The translations under genes and the position numbers were made by a program. A DNA stretch of 64,000 nucleotides from Pseudomonas sp. v388 (lineage in GTDB: Bacteria > Pseudomonadota > Gammaproteobacteria > Pseudomonadales > Pseudomonadaceae): the NCBI RefSeq assembly GCF_003935425.1, contig NZ_RHQN01000004.1:62001-126000 (forward strand). The letters are read 5' to 3'. A model generated the notes under the pieces. The model did not search any database and was not told where the DNA came from. It saw nothing but the letters and a program-made list of their open reading frames with translations. Of the stretch, positions 1 to 10,447 are shown in pieces; within the stretch, counting starts at the first letter, position 1; the number at the start of each line of letters is the position of its first letter.

Positions 1-944
1 CTATGGCCGCGACGGATCAGCCAGTCGGAGAAGAACCCCGAGCACAGCACGCCGACGAACGCTGCCAGGAACGGCAAGGACGCCAGCAAGCCGGACTTGA
101 TGAAGTCCATGCCGCGGTATTTCACCAGATAGGTCGGGAACCAGGTCAGGAAGAACCACAGCGTCGAGTTCAGGCAGAACTGCCCCAGATAGATGCCCCA
201 CAGCTTGCGCTGGGTCAGCACGATGCGCAGGTCGGCGGCGCTGAAGCCGGGCTTCTTCTGTTTGTCGGTCTCGGCCTGGATGTCCACCAGACCACCACCC
301 TCACGAATCAGATCGATCTCTTGCTGATTGACGCCCTTGAAATCCCGCGGCTCGCGATACACCGCGTACCAGATCACCGCCCACAGCACGCCGACGCCGC
401 CGGTCACCACAAACACCATGTGCCAGCCGTAGACCGCTTGCAGCCAGGCCAACACAGGTGTCAAAAATGCCAGACCGACGAACTGGCCCGAGGTATAGAA
501 GGCAATGGCCGTGGCCCGCTCACGCTCAGGGAACCACGAGGTCACCACACGGCTGTTGATCGGGTACGCCGGCGCTTCCAGCGCGCCCACCGCCATGCGC
601 AGCACGAACAGCGCGATAAAGCTGGCCGCAAAGCCGAGCATGATGGTGGCGATCGACCACAGTGCCAGAGCGGCGGTATACAGAATGCGCGGCGGCACCC
701 GGTCCACCAGCCAGCCGCCGGGCAGCTGCATGGCGGCGTAGGTCCAGCCGAACGCGGAAAAGATCAGGCCGACCTGAACCTGGGTCAGGCCCAGTTCGCC
801 GGTCAGTGCCGGTGCGGCAATCGACAGGTTGCTGCGGTCCAGGTAGTTGATCACCACGGTGATGAACAACAGGACCATGATGAAATAGCGCTTGCGGCTA
901 GGCGTCACCAGGGATGCGGCGCCTTCCAGGGTTCGTGTGTGCAT
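1..944 (-). CDS. dgoT: MFS D-galactonate/sugar-acid transporter (3' end outside window)
   Basis: An open frame runs from an ATG at 944 to the window edge without a stop (about 314 codons), so the C-terminus is missing. The start reads MHTRTLEGAASL, then a first membrane segment (YFIMVLLFITVVINYLDRSN) typical of the anion:cation symporter family of the major facilitator superfamily, with later segments including FSAFGWTYAAMQLPGGWLVDR. It is the last visible gene of a dgoK-dgoA-dgoD-dgoT order that matches the classical galactonate operon, so the inferred job is proton-coupled uptake of D-galactonate or a close hexonate across the inner membrane. The family assignment is firm. The substrate is inferred from the neighbours, and glucarate/galactarate-type relatives look similar. 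Confidence 0.85.
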   Translation of the reverse strand, partial: MHTRTLEGAASLVTPSRKRYFIMVLLFITVVINYLDRSNLSIAAPALTGELGLTQVQVGLIFSAFGWTYAAMQLPGGWLVDRVPPRILYTAALALWSIATIMLGFAASFIALFVLRMAVGALEAPAYPINSRVVTSWFPERERATAIAFYTSGQFVGLAFLTPVLAWLQAVYGWHMVFVVTGGVGVLWAVIWYAVYREPRDFKGVNQQEIDLIREGGGLVDIQAETDKQKKPGFSAADLRIVLTQRKLWGIYLGQFCLNSTLWFFLTWFPTYLVKYRGMDFIKSGLLASLPFLAAFVGVLCSGFFSDWLIRRGH

Positions 945-1030
945 GGGCTGTGCCTCTTATTGGATTTGTTCGAGCTCTGCAGGGCGAGGCAGCGCGTCAC
1001 GGGGTCGGGACGCGCTGCTTCAGGCGGCCA

Positions 1031-2179
1031 TCACCACTCGGCGAAGCTGCCGTCGGCGTGGCGCCAGATCGGGTTGCGCCAGCGATGGCCGATGGCTGCG
1101 CGTTCCTTGACGTACTCTTCGTTGATCTCGATGCCCAGGCCCGGGCCGTTAGGGATCTTCACCATGCCTTTGTCGTAGTCGAACACCTCCGGGCGCTTCA
1201 CGTAGTCGAGCAGGTCGTTGCTCTCGTTGTAGTGAATGCCCAGACTCTGTTCCTGAATGAACGCGTTGTAGCAGACCGCGTCCAGTTGCAGGCAGGCGGC
1301 CAGCGCGATAGGCCCCAGCGGGCAGTGCAAGGCCAGCGCCACGTCATAGGCTTCGGCCATGTTGGCGATCTTGCGGGTTTCGGTGATGCCGCCGGCGTGG
1401 GACGCATCGGGCTGGATGATGTCCACGTAGCCCTCGCTCAGCACGCGCTTGAAGTCCCAGCGCGAGAACAGCCGCTCGCCCAGGGCAATCGGCGTGCTGG
1501 TCAGCGGCGCCAGCTCCTTGAGGGCTTCGTAGTTCTCACTGAGCACCGGCTCTTCGATGAACATCAGTTTGTACGGGTCCAGTTCCTTCATCAGCACCTT
1601 GGCCATGGGCTTGTGCACCCGGCCATGGAAGTCGACGCCGATGCCGACGTTCGGCCCGACCGCATCACGCACGGCGGCGACGCTGGCCAGCGCCAGATCA
1701 ACCTTGTCGAAGGTATCGAGGAATTGCAGCTCGGCGGTGCCGTTCATCTTCACGGCGGTGAAGCCGCGATCTACCGCTTCACGGGCCGCTTTGGCGGTGT
1801 CGGCCGGACGGTCGCCGCCGATCCACGAGTAGACACGGATCTTGTCGCGCACCTGGCCGCCGAGCAGATCGCTGACCGACACGCCCAGCGCCTTGCCTTT
1901 GATGTCCCACAACGCCTGGTCGATGCCGGCCAGCGCACTCATGTGGATCGCGCCGCCACGGTAGAAGCCGCCACGGTAAAGAACGGTCCAGATGTCTTCG
2001 ATATTGCGCGGGTCCTTGCCGATCAGGTAGTCGGAAAGTTCTTCCACGGCTGCGGCAACGGTATGAGCGCGGCCTTCGACCACCGGCTCACCCCAGCCGA
2101 CCACGCCTTCGTCAGTCTCGACTTTCAGGAAGCACCAGCGTGGAGGAACGATGAAGGTTGTCAGGCGAGTGATTTTCAT
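1031..2179 (-). CDS. dgoD: D-galactonate dehydratase
   Basis: A 382-residue enolase-superfamily (mandelate racemase/muconate lactonising enzyme) protein. It removes water from D-galactonate to give 2-keto-3-deoxygalactonate in the cytoplasm. The N-terminal capping domain begins [15 protein letters not shown]. The barrel shows metal-ligand type motifs: [14 protein letters not shown] near residue 185, [18 protein letters not shown] near 210 and [13 protein letters not shown] near 237, then [17 protein letters not shown] near 285. The length matches DgoD. It lies 48 bp after the aldolase gene and 86 bp before the transporter on the same strand. The operon context supports galactonate over other acid-sugar dehydratase substrates. 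Confidence 0.93.
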   Translation of the reverse strand: MKITRLTTFIVPPRWCFLKVETDEGVVGWGEPVVEGRAHTVAAAVEELSDYLIGKDPRNIEDIWTVLYRGGFYRGGAIHMSALAGIDQALWDIKGKALGVSVSDLLGGQVRDKIRVYSWIGGDRPADTAKAAREAVDRGFTAVKMNGTAELQFLDTFDKVDLALASVAAVRDAVGPNVGIGVDFHGRVHKPMAKVLMKELDPYKLMFIEEPVLSENYEALKELAPLTSTPIALGERLFSRWDFKRVLSEGYVDIIQPDASHAGGITETRKIANMAEAYDVALALHCPLGPIALAACLQLDAVCYNAFIQEQSLGIHYNESNDLLDYVKRPEVFDYDKGMVKIPNGPGLGIEINEEYVKERAAIGHRWRNPIWRHADGSFAEW

Positions 2180-2227
2180 TGTGCAGTTCTCTTATTGAGT
2201 TTTTGTACAGAGACCCAAGGATCAACT

Positions 2228-2860
2228 TCAGCGAGGGGCGCCGGTCAGGTCGCGCCAGGCGCGGACGTAGGCATTGGCCCGCTCTTCAACGTTGGCGGTG
2301 GTCATACCCGGTTTGAACAACCCGGAGCCCAGGCCGAATCCTTTGACGCCGGCTTCGAGAAACACCTTCATGTTGTCCGGGGTGATGCCGCCCACCGGCA
2401 GCAGCACAGTCCCGGCCGGCAGTACCGCCAGCCAGGCTTTCACCACGGCGGGCGACATTTGCTCGGCGGGAAAAAGTTTGAGCACGTCGGCGCCCTCACC
2501 CAGTGCTGCAAACGCTTCGGTCGGCGTCGCGACGCCCGGCGACAGGAACATCCCAGCCGCCTTGGCCGCGCGCAAGACCTTGGGATCGCTGTGGGGCATG
2601 ACGATTACCTGACCGCCGGCGTCCTTGACCTGAGTAACCTGTTCCGGCGTCAACACCGTGCCAGCGCCGATCAGGCAGTCGGCAGGCAGGCGCTGGCGCA
2701 GCAGGCCGATACTGTCCAGCGGCTGCGGCGAGTTGAGTGGCACTTCGATGACCCGGAAACCGGCTTGATACAGCGCGTCGCCGATAGCCGGCGCCTCTTC
2801 CGGGCGCAGGCCGCGCAGAATCGCGACCAGGCCGTTTTCCTTCAGGGCTTGCTTGAGCAT
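2228..2860 (-). CDS. dgoA: 2-dehydro-3-deoxy-6-phosphogalactonate aldolase
   Basis: A 210-residue class I aldolase of the KDPG/KDPGal family. It splits 2-keto-3-deoxy-6-phosphogalactonate into pyruvate and glyceraldehyde 3-phosphate. The Schiff-base lysine is in DVLKLFPAEQ, and the proton-shuttling glutamate is probably in VIEVPLNSPQPLDSI. GLVAILRG near the N-terminus is typical of the family. I start at the ATG at 2860 (MLKQALKENG) because GAGGTG sits just upstream of it. A longer upstream frame would run into the kinase gene. Only one base separates this start from the stop of dgoK, so the two are probably translationally coupled. Confidence 0.93.
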   Translation of the reverse strand: MLKQALKENGLVAILRGLRPEEAPAIGDALYQAGFRVIEVPLNSPQPLDSIGLLRQRLPADCLIGAGTVLTPEQVTQVKDAGGQVIVMPHSDPKVLRAAKAAGMFLSPGVATPTEAFAALGEGADVLKLFPAEQMSPAVVKAWLAVLPAGTVLLPVGGITPDNMKVFLEAGVKGFGLGSGLFKPGMTTANVEERANAYVRAWRDLTGAPR

Positions 2861-2861
2861 T

Positions 2862-3866
2862 TCACACCTCGTTTGCAATGGTTGATGGCGCAGTGGCGAG
2901 CAGACCTGCCTGGACCGCAACCTGCCACAGGCCGCGCTCGGTGGCCTGTTCAGCCAGCGTCACGTAAGGAAAACCGGCAGCCGCCAGGCCTCGGGAATAG
3001 CGGGCGCAGAGCGGCTCGCTGCCGATCAGAATGACGGCGGGCAAGGGCTTGCGACGTTGGTGTTGGAGTTCAGCCAAGGCCGCCAGCTCGTGACCGATCA
3101 GCAGGCCGGACAAGTAATCGGGCTGGGCGCTGCCCTCGAGCTGCCCGGTCAGGCCAAGGGTGCGGGTGCTGAAAATGGTCGACAGCGGTCCGGCCGCGCC
3201 GTCTTCGGACAGCGCCACCGCCAGACCACGGTCAAATGCCTGTGAGTCGAGGGCATCCACACGCTGCATGGTGCGTCCCAGAATGGTGTGGGCGCACAGC
3301 GCGGCGTAGACCTCGCCGGTCATGAAGGTATCGAAATGTTGAATCCGGCCGTCCGCCACTTCCACCCATTTGGAGTGGCTGCCGGGCAGACCGATGAGCA
3401 GCGGCCGATCGGCCTGTTCGGCGGGGAGCTGGGCCAGCACGCCCAGCACCTGGGTTTCTTCACCGCGCATGACATTAGGCAACGCCGAACGCTGCAAGAC
3501 ACCGGGAATGATGTGCAGCGTCACACCGCGCAGGCTGTGAACCGTCTGCAAGGCTGCGCTCAGTTCATTGACGCTGGCCGGGGTTTCGCGATAGGTCGCT
3601 TCGCGCCAGCCCTGAGCGCTGCCGACCATGCCGCAGGCAATCACCGGCAAGTCAGGCTCGGCATCCAGCCAGTCGCCGCAGGCCTCGTCCAAGGCCAGCT
3701 CGAAGCCGTCGCTGCACAAGGACCCGGCAATCTGCCGGGGCGTGGTCGGCAACTGCATGATGCCCGCGCTCAAAGCACGTTGTTGCAAGACCTGGCCCTT
3801 GTCGCCAAGTCGATAAGCCCGCAGTGAGGTCGTCCCCCAATCGAGCGCGATCAATTGCGCCTGCAT
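2862..3866 (-). CDS. dgoK: 2-dehydro-3-deoxygalactonokinase
   Basis: A 334-residue DgoK-family sugar-acid kinase, which phosphorylates 2-keto-3-deoxygalactonate at C6 using ATP. The N-terminal phosphate-binding segment is visible (ALDWGTTSLRAYRL), as are the family motifs GLPGSHSKWVEV near residue 163 and LIGHELAALAEL near 255. It is the first gene of the operon, and the promoter must lie in the 291 bp between it and asd, which holds a small palindrome. No dgoR-like regulator gene is present next to it, unlike the enterobacterial operon. Confidence 0.92.
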   Translation of the reverse strand: MQAQLIALDWGTTSLRAYRLGDKGQVLQQRALSAGIMQLPTTPRQIAGSLCSDGFELALDEACGDWLDAEPDLPVIACGMVGSAQGWREATYRETPASVNELSAALQTVHSLRGVTLHIIPGVLQRSALPNVMRGEETQVLGVLAQLPAEQADRPLLIGLPGSHSKWVEVADGRIQHFDTFMTGEVYAALCAHTILGRTMQRVDALDSQAFDRGLAVALSEDGAAGPLSTIFSTRTLGLTGQLEGSAQPDYLSGLLIGHELAALAELQHQRRKPLPAVILIGSEPLCARYSRGLAAAGFPYVTLAEQATERGLWQVAVQAGLLATAPSTIANEV

Positions 3867-3948
3867 TGCTTCACCTGTTGTTTTTCTGGAGTGAGTGCGT
3901 GCCGACTATAAGCCCATTAACGGAAACATCTCAATATGTAAATTACTA

Positions 3949-3963
3949 TCCCATATATTGGGA
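3949..3963. promoter_or_regulatory. Candidate operator upstream of the dgo operon
   Basis: A 15-bp inverted repeat, TCCCATATATTGGGA (arms TCCCA/TGGGA), lies in an AT-rich patch about 85 bp upstream of the dgoK ATG. Nearby CAATATG and CATATATTG form a second, looser dyad. The AT content stands out from the surrounding DNA. A GntR- or IclR-type regulator of sugar-acid operons is the likely kind of ligand, but nothing in the window identifies it. Confidence 0.4.
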
Positions 3964-4103
3964 CGAAAAGTCTGACTCTTGGTAGCAGCCAGCTCGCTGG
4001 CGAAAACGCCTTCCAGAATCACCCCACACGTTCGACCGTACGCCGCCATCGCCAAGTGGCGCCTGTCGTTTCAGGCATCCACTCAACCCTGAACCGCACC
4101 CAT

Positions 4104-4131
4104 AAAAAAACGCCCCTCGAAAGGGGCGTTT
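4104..4131 (-). terminator. Rho-independent terminator of the leu-asd operon
   Basis: Read on the minus strand, the hairpin ACGCCCC-TTTCG-GGGGCGT is followed at once by a run of seven T. It sits 27 bp beyond the asd stop codon. Confidence 0.85.
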
Positions 4132-4157
4132 CTGGATGCAGCATCACCGCAGGAAAA

Positions 4158-5270
4158 TCAACGCTCCAGCAGAATCCGCAGCATGCGGCGCAGCGGTTCG
4201 GCCGCGCCCCACAACAGCTGGTCACCCACGGTGAAGGCGCCCAGGTACTGCGAACCCATGTTCAGCTTGCGCAGACGACCGACCGGAATGCTCATGGTCC
4301 CGGTCACGGCTGTCGGGCTGAGTTCCTGAATGCTGGCCTCGCGGTGGTTCGGCACCAGCTTGACCCACGGGTTGTGCTGGCTGATCAAGCCTTCGATGTC
4401 CGCAATCGGCACATCCTTGTTCAGCTTGATGGTCAGCGCCTGGCTGTGGCAACGCATGGCGCCGATGCGCACGCAGATACCGTCGACCGGGATCGGGCTC
4501 TTGAAGCGACCCAGGATCTTGTTGGTCTCGGCCTGGGCCTTCCACTCTTCACGGCTCTGCCCATTAGGCAGTTCCTTGTCGATCCACGGAATCAGGCTGC
4601 CGGCCAGCGGCGCGCCGAAATTCTCGGTCGGGAACGCCTCGCTGCGCATGGCCTCGGCGACCTTGCGGTCGATATCGAGGATGGCACTGGCCGGGTTGGC
4701 CAGATCATCGGCCACCGAACCGTTCACCGCGCCCATCTGACGGATCAGCTCGCGCATGTTCTGCGCACCGGCGCCGGACGCCGCCTGATAGGTCATGGCC
4801 GTCATCCATTCCACCAGACCGGCTTCGAACAGACCGCCCAGGCCCATCAGCATCAGGCTGACGGTGCAGTTGCCGCCGATGTAGTTCTTGGTACCGGCAT
4901 CCAACTGCTGGTCGATGACCTTGCGGTTCACCGGGTCCAGGACGATGACCGCGTCATCCTGCATGCGCAGGCTCGAAGCGGCGTCGATCCAGTAACCCTG
5001 CCAGCCGGCTTCGCGCAGCTTGGGGAACACCTCGGTGGTGTAGTCGCCGCCCTGGCACGTCAGGATCACGTCGAGGGTTTTCAGTTCGTCGATGCTGTAC
5101 GCATCCTTCAGAGGCGCGACGTCCTTACCCACCGACGGGGCCTGGCCACCGACATTCGAAGTGGTAAAGAACACCGGCTCAATGAGGTCGAAGTCCTGCT
5201 CTTCCCGCATCCGCTGCATGAGCACGGAACCGACCATGCCACGCCAACCGATCAGACCTACACGTTTCAT
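4158..5270 (-). CDS. asd: Aspartate-semialdehyde dehydrogenase
   Basis: A 370-residue enzyme that reduces aspartyl-4-phosphate to aspartate semialdehyde with NADPH, feeding lysine/diaminopimelate, threonine and methionine synthesis. The dinucleotide-binding start is [20 protein letters not shown]. The catalytic cysteine lies in [18 protein letters not shown] near residue 135, and [17 protein letters not shown] and [19 protein letters not shown] are also typical of the Gram-negative enzyme. It follows leuB by 70 bp on the same strand and is followed by a strong terminator, so it is probably the last gene of the leu transcript. Confidence 0.97.
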   Translation of the reverse strand: MKRVGLIGWRGMVGSVLMQRMREEQDFDLIEPVFFTTSNVGGQAPSVGKDVAPLKDAYSIDELKTLDVILTCQGGDYTTEVFPKLREAGWQGYWIDAASSLRMQDDAVIVLDPVNRKVIDQQLDAGTKNYIGGNCTVSLMLMGLGGLFEAGLVEWMTAMTYQAASGAGAQNMRELIRQMGAVNGSVADDLANPASAILDIDRKVAEAMRSEAFPTENFGAPLAGSLIPWIDKELPNGQSREEWKAQAETNKILGRFKSPIPVDGICVRIGAMRCHSQALTIKLNKDVPIADIEGLISQHNPWVKLVPNHREASIQELSPTAVTGTMSIPVGRLRKLNMGSQYLGAFTVGDQLLWGAAEPLRRMLRILLER

Positions 5271-5340
5271 CGCAACAACACCTTAAATAAAAGTGGGACC
5301 ACCGCCTGCGTCATGTACAGCAGCCGGCGGGCCAGAGAGA

Positions 5341-6423
<1,083 letters not shown>

Positions 6424-6477
6424 AACTTCCTCGATTGTGTTCGTCAGCGCTGTCAAGCAGCGCCTATGTGTAAGGTT

Positions 6478-7242
6478 TCAGCGTTCAGCCCAGAGCACCA
6501 GCACATCGGTGCTGAACGAGCCGTCCGGGGCTACTTCAAAATAATCGCGCACTTCTGCGCCCATGGCCTGTTGCAGCTCGCGGATTGCCACCCGCATCGT
6601 CTCCGGCGTGCGCATACGCTCGACCCAGGAGGTGAATTCCAGACGCAGGCGCTGGCGGGTATGGCTGCGAGTGAACAGACCGGCATCGCTGACCTGATGC
6701 AGCCATTCGGCGGCAGAGTAATCACGCACATGACTGGTATCGCGCAACACTTCTACGGTTTGCAGATGGGTGTCCAGCAACGGACTGCCCGGCGACATCA
6801 CATCGATGAACGCCGCCACGCCGCCCGGCTTGAGTACCCGGCGCACTTCACGCAGGGCCAGGCCCAGGTCGCTCCAGTGATGGGCCGAGTAACGGCTGAA
6901 CACAAAGTCGAACTCGCCGTCTTCGAAGGGCAGCCGCTCGGCCGCGCCCTTCACGGTGCGGATATTGCCCAGCCCCTTGTCGGCAGCCGCCGCGTCGACC
7001 ACGTCGAGCATCTGTTGCGAAAGGTCGTACGCTACCACTTCAGCCACGGCCGGCGCGACATGGAAACTCACATGGCCGGCGCCACAGCCCAGATCCAGCA
7101 CCCGCGCCTCGGCGTGCCCTGCCACTTCGGCCTGCAGTAGGGCAAACTCGCTGCCCTGAGCGTGCACGGCACTGCTCAGATAGGCCGAAGCCTGTTCACC
7201 GAATTGACGCTGTACGACTTGACTGTGGGCGGAACGGGTCAT
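6478..7242 (-). CDS. Class I SAM-dependent methyltransferase inside the leu operon
   Basis: A 254-residue UbiE/Coq5-like methyltransferase. The SAM-binding glycine loop VLDLGCGAGHVSFHVAP is near residue 47. Further motifs are VVAYDLSQQMLDVV, LPFEDGEFDFVFSRYSAHHW and LREVRRVLKPGGVAAFIDV. The ATG at 7242 (MTRSAHSQVVQRQFGEQASAY) fits the family and has GGGAGA upstream. A longer frame reaching 7395 looks non-coding at its start. It lies 85 bp after leuD and 54 bp before leuB, so it should be co-transcribed with leucine genes. The substrate cannot be read from the sequence. Small-molecule or ubiquinone-type methylation is possible. Confidence 0.88.
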   Translation of the reverse strand: MTRSAHSQVVQRQFGEQASAYLSSAVHAQGSEFALLQAEVAGHAEARVLDLGCGAGHVSFHVAPAVAEVVAYDLSQQMLDVVDAAAADKGLGNIRTVKGAAERLPFEDGEFDFVFSRYSAHHWSDLGLALREVRRVLKPGGVAAFIDVMSPGSPLLDTHLQTVEVLRDTSHVRDYSAAEWLHQVSDAGLFTRSHTRQRLRLEFTSWVERMRTPETMRVAIRELQQAMGAEVRDYFEVAPDGSFSTDVLVLWAER

Positions 7243-7327
7243 GGTGTATCTCCCTGAATTGCGGCGCTGAAGCCTACCTGTACCGCTCCCTCCCACAAGT
7301 TTCGCGTGGGCAGAGGTACGTGTGGTA

Positions 7328-7969
7328 TCAGTCGCGGAACAACCACGGCTGGCTGGCGCGGTGTCTGCTCTCGAAGGTTGCAATGGCATCGGCATCCACG
7401 AGGGTCAGGCCGATGTCGTCAAGGCCGTTGAGCAGGCAGTGCTTGCGGAATGCATCGATCTCGAAACTCAGCACTTTGCCGTCGGGACGAGTCACGGTCT
7501 GGGCCTGCAGGTCCACGGTCAGCTGATAGCCGGGCGTCGCTTCCACCTGCTTGAACAGCTGATCCACTTCGTCTTCATCGAGAATGATCGGCAAAAGGCC
7601 GTTCTTGAAGCTGTTGTTGAAGAAGATATCGGCGTAGCTGGGCGCGATAATCGCGCAGAAACCGTACTCTTCCAGCGCCCAGGGCGCGTGCTCGCGGCTG
7701 GAGCCGCACCCGAAGTTCTCCCGCGCCAACAACACGCTGGCGCCTTGATAGCGCTCGTGATTGAGCACGAAATCATGGTTCAGCGGGCGCTTGGAGTTGT
7801 CCTGGTACGGCTGGCCCACATCCAGGTAACGCCATTCGTCGAACAGGTTCGGGCCAAAGCCGGTGCGCTTGATCGACTTCAGAAACTGCTTGGGAATGAT
7901 CTGGTCGGTGTCGACGTTGGCACGATCCAGAGGGGCAACAAGGCCTGCGTGTTGGGTAAAGGCTTTCAT
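7328..7969 (-). CDS. leuD: 3-isopropylmalate dehydratase small subunit
   Basis: A 213-residue swivel-domain subunit of isopropylmalate isomerase. It pairs with LeuC to convert 2- to 3-isopropylmalate. Motifs: [38 protein letters not shown] and [17 protein letters not shown], the last being the substrate loop. The start at 7969 gives an ATGA overlap of 4 bp with the leuC stop, a sign of translational coupling. The length agrees with the family (about 210). Confidence 0.97.
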   Translation of the reverse strand: MKAFTQHAGLVAPLDRANVDTDQIIPKQFLKSIKRTGFGPNLFDEWRYLDVGQPYQDNSKRPLNHDFVLNHERYQGASVLLARENFGCGSSREHAPWALEEYGFCAIIAPSYADIFFNNSFKNGLLPIILDEDEVDQLFKQVEATPGYQLTVDLQAQTVTRPDGKVLSFEIDAFRKHCLLNGLDDIGLTLVDADAIATFESRHRASQPWLFRD

Positions 7970-9405
7970 GCTTGGGCTCCTTGTGGCTGGATCAGGTCGC
8001 GAACGTCGATGAAATGGCCCTGCACGGCGGCGGCGGCGGCCATGGCCGGGCTGACCAGGTGTGTACGCCCGCCGGCGCCCTGACGGCCTTCGAAGTTGCG
8101 GTTGGAGGTCGACGCGCAGTGCTCGCCGGAACCCAGGCGATCCGGGTTCATCGCCAGGCACATGGAGCAACCCGGCTCGCGCCATTCGAAACCGGCGTCG
8201 ATGAAGATCCGGTCCAGGCCTTCTTTCTCGGCCTGCGCCTTGATCAGACCAGAACCCGGGACGACCAGTGCCTGCTTGATGGTCGATGCCACTTTGCGGC
8301 CCTTGGCGATTTGCGCCGCGGCGCGCAAATCTTCGATCCGTGAGTTGGTGCAGGAGCCGATGAACACGCGATCCAGCTGGATATCGGTGATCGGCTGGTT
8401 AGGCTTGAGGCCCATGTACTTGAGCGCACGCTCGATGGAGCCACGCTTGACCAGATCCGGCTCGGCAGCCGGGTCCGGCACGTTCTGATCCACGGCCAGC
8501 ACCATTTCAGGCGACGTGCCCCAGCTGACTTGCGGCTTGATCTGCGCAGCGTCCAGCTCGACCTCCGCGTCGAACACTGCGTCGGCGTCGGAGACCAGAT
8601 CCTTCCAGAGTTCGACGGCCATGTCCCACTCTGCGCCTTTGGGCGAGAACGGACGGCCCTTGACGTACTCGATGGTCTTCTCGTCGGTGGCGACCATGCC
8701 GACCCGCGCGCCCGCCTCGATGGACATGTTGCAGATGGTCATACGGCCTTCGATGGACAGGTCGCGGATCGCGCTGCCGGCGAATTCGATGGCGTAGCCG
8801 TTGCCGCCGGCGGTGCCGATCTTGCCGATCACGGCCAGCACGATGTCCTTGGCGGTCACGCCGAACGGCAACCGGCCTTCGACCGACACCCGCATGTTCT
8901 TCATTTTCTTGGCGACCAGGCACTGGGTGGCCAGCACATGCTCGACTTCGGAGGTGCCGATGCCATGGGCCAGCGCACCGAACGCGCCGTGGGTGGAGGT
9001 GTGCGAGTCACCGCAGACCACGCTCATGCCCGGCAAAGTGGCGCCCTGCTCCGGGCCGACCACGTGAACGATGCCCTGGCGCGGGTCATTCATCTTGAAT
9101 TCGGTGATGCCGTACTCGTCGCAGTTGTCGTCCAGGGTCTGGACCTGCAGGCGCGACACCTGGTCTTCGATGGCATCGATACCGCCCTTGCGCTCGGCGG
9201 TGGTCGGCACGTTGTGGTCCGGAGTGGCGACGATGGAGTCGATACGCCACGGTTTGCGACCGGCCAGACGCAGGCCTTCGAACGCCTGGGGCGAGGTCAC
9301 TTCATGGATGATGTGGCGGTCGATGTAGATCAGCGCCGAACCATCGTCGCGCTGCTTGACCAAATGCGAATCCCAGAGCTTGTCGTAAAGCGTCTTGCCG
9401 GCCAT
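7966..9405 (-). CDS. leuC: 3-isopropylmalate dehydratase large subunit
   Basis: A 479-residue aconitase-family subunit carrying the 4Fe-4S cluster of isopropylmalate isomerase. The cluster cysteines are visible in [16 protein letters not shown] near residue 353 and in [13 protein letters not shown] near 414. [20 protein letters not shown] is another family signature. It is the first gene of leuC-leuD-methyltransferase-leuB-asd and diverges from a LysR-type regulator across a 142-bp AT-rich gap that contains an inverted repeat. Leucine-pathway control by that regulator is a natural inference but is not proved here. Confidence 0.97.
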   Translation of the reverse strand: MAGKTLYDKLWDSHLVKQRDDGSALIYIDRHIIHEVTSPQAFEGLRLAGRKPWRIDSIVATPDHNVPTTAERKGGIDAIEDQVSRLQVQTLDDNCDEYGITEFKMNDPRQGIVHVVGPEQGATLPGMSVVCGDSHTSTHGAFGALAHGIGTSEVEHVLATQCLVAKKMKNMRVSVEGRLPFGVTAKDIVLAVIGKIGTAGGNGYAIEFAGSAIRDLSIEGRMTICNMSIEAGARVGMVATDEKTIEYVKGRPFSPKGAEWDMAVELWKDLVSDADAVFDAEVELDAAQIKPQVSWGTSPEMVLAVDQNVPDPAAEPDLVKRGSIERALKYMGLKPNQPITDIQLDRVFIGSCTNSRIEDLRAAAQIAKGRKVASTIKQALVVPGSGLIKAQAEKEGLDRIFIDAGFEWREPGCSMCLAMNPDRLGSGEHCASTSNRNFEGRQGAGGRTHLVSPAMAAAAAVQGHFIDVRDLIQPQGAQA

Positions 9406-9478
9406 CGGGCTAGTTCCTCATCAGCTTTTTCTATGCCTTGGGCAATCGTTCGATGACCCTTTGGCTTGTGCGGTCATG

Positions 9479-9521
9479 CTATGAAATATGCTTAAATAAC
9501 TCAAATTCATAATTTTCATAG
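9479..9521. promoter_or_regulatory. Inverted repeat in the leuC / LysR divergent promoter
   Basis: CTATGAAA at 9479-9486 is mirrored by TTTCATAG at 9514-9521, with an AT-rich centre that contains another copy of the half-site (TTCATAA). The arms sit 27-69 bp before the regulator start and 74 bp or more before leuC. The position between a LysR gene and its divergent neighbour is where LysR proteins usually bind. Confidence 0.5.
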
Positions 9522-9547
9522 TTTGGATAACCAACTGGAATCCCATC

Positions 9548-10426
9548 ATGGACCTGGCCAACCTTAACGCCTTTATTGCCATCGCCGAGACAGGCAGCTT
9601 CTCCGGTGCCGGCGAGCGGCTGCACATTACTCAGCCGGCCATCAGCAAGCGTATCGCCGGTCTGGAACAGCAGTTGAATGTGCGCCTGTTCGATCGCCTC
9701 GGCCGCGAAGTCAGCCTGACCGAGGCCGGACGCGCATTGCTGCCCAGGGCTTACCAGATTCTCAACGTGCTGGATGACACCCGCCGGGCGCTGACCAACC
9801 TGTCCGGCGAGGTCACCGGCCGGTTGACGCTGGCCACCAGTCACCACATCGGCCTGCACCGATTGCCGCCTCTGCTGCGCGAGTTCACCCGCGCCTACCC
9901 CGAGGTGGCGCTGGACATTCAGTTTCTCGACTCGGAAGTCGCCTACGAGGAAATCCTTCATGGCCGGGCTGAGCTGGCCGTCATTACCCTGGCTCCCGAG
10001 CCGCATTCGCTGGTGCAGGCGGTGCCGGTGTGGGACGACCCGCTGGATTTCGTCGCCGCGCCGGAGCACCCGCTGACCAATAGCGGTCCGATGCGCCTGC
10101 AGGACATCGTGGACTACCCGGCGGTGTTTCCCGGCGGCAACACCTTTACCCACCACATCGTCAGCGGCTTGTGCGAAGCCCAGGGCCTCAAGCCCAACAT
10201 TGCCATGAGCACCAACTACATGGAGACCATCAAAATGATGGTGTCCATTGGTCTGGCGTGGAGTGTACTGCCGCGCACCATGCTCGACGAACAGGTGGCG
10301 CGCATCCCCTTGCCGGGCGTACAGCTCAAACGCCAGCTAGGCTACATCCTGCATACCGAGCGCACGCTTTCGAATGCCGCGAAGGCCTTCATGAAGTTGC
10401 TGGATGCCCAGACGCAGATTTCCTGA
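9548..10426 (+). CDS. LysR-family transcriptional regulator divergent from leuC
   Basis: A 292-residue LysR-type regulator. The winged helix-turn-helix is in residues 1-60 (LNAFIAIAETGSFSGAGERL, then HITQPAISKRIAGLEQQLN). The periplasmic-binding-like effector domain follows from about residue 90 (GRLTLATSHHIGLHRLPPLL). It starts 142 bp from leuC in the opposite direction, so it probably regulates the leu operon and itself. The effector might be an isopropylmalate-type intermediate, but that is inference from position. The next gene begins 21 bp downstream and may be read through from it. Confidence 0.9.
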   Translation: MDLANLNAFIAIAETGSFSGAGERLHITQPAISKRIAGLEQQLNVRLFDRLGREVSLTEAGRALLPRAYQILNVLDDTRRALTNLSGEVTGRLTLATSHHIGLHRLPPLLREFTRAYPEVALDIQFLDSEVAYEEILHGRAELAVITLAPEPHSLVQAVPVWDDPLDFVAAPEHPLTNSGPMRLQDIVDYPAVFPGGNTFTHHIVSGLCEAQGLKPNIAMSTNYMETIKMMVSIGLAWSVLPRTMLDEQVARIPLPGVQLKRQLGYILHTERTLSNAAKAFMKLLDAQTQIS

Positions 10427-10447
10427 AAAGGACTGTGTGAGGTGTAA

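Noticed and set aside
3-3034. Long plus-strand open frames (up to about 700 codons) opposite the dgo genes
   Set aside because: They mirror well-recognised dgo genes on the other strand, have no family motifs and result from the codon bias of GC-rich DNA.
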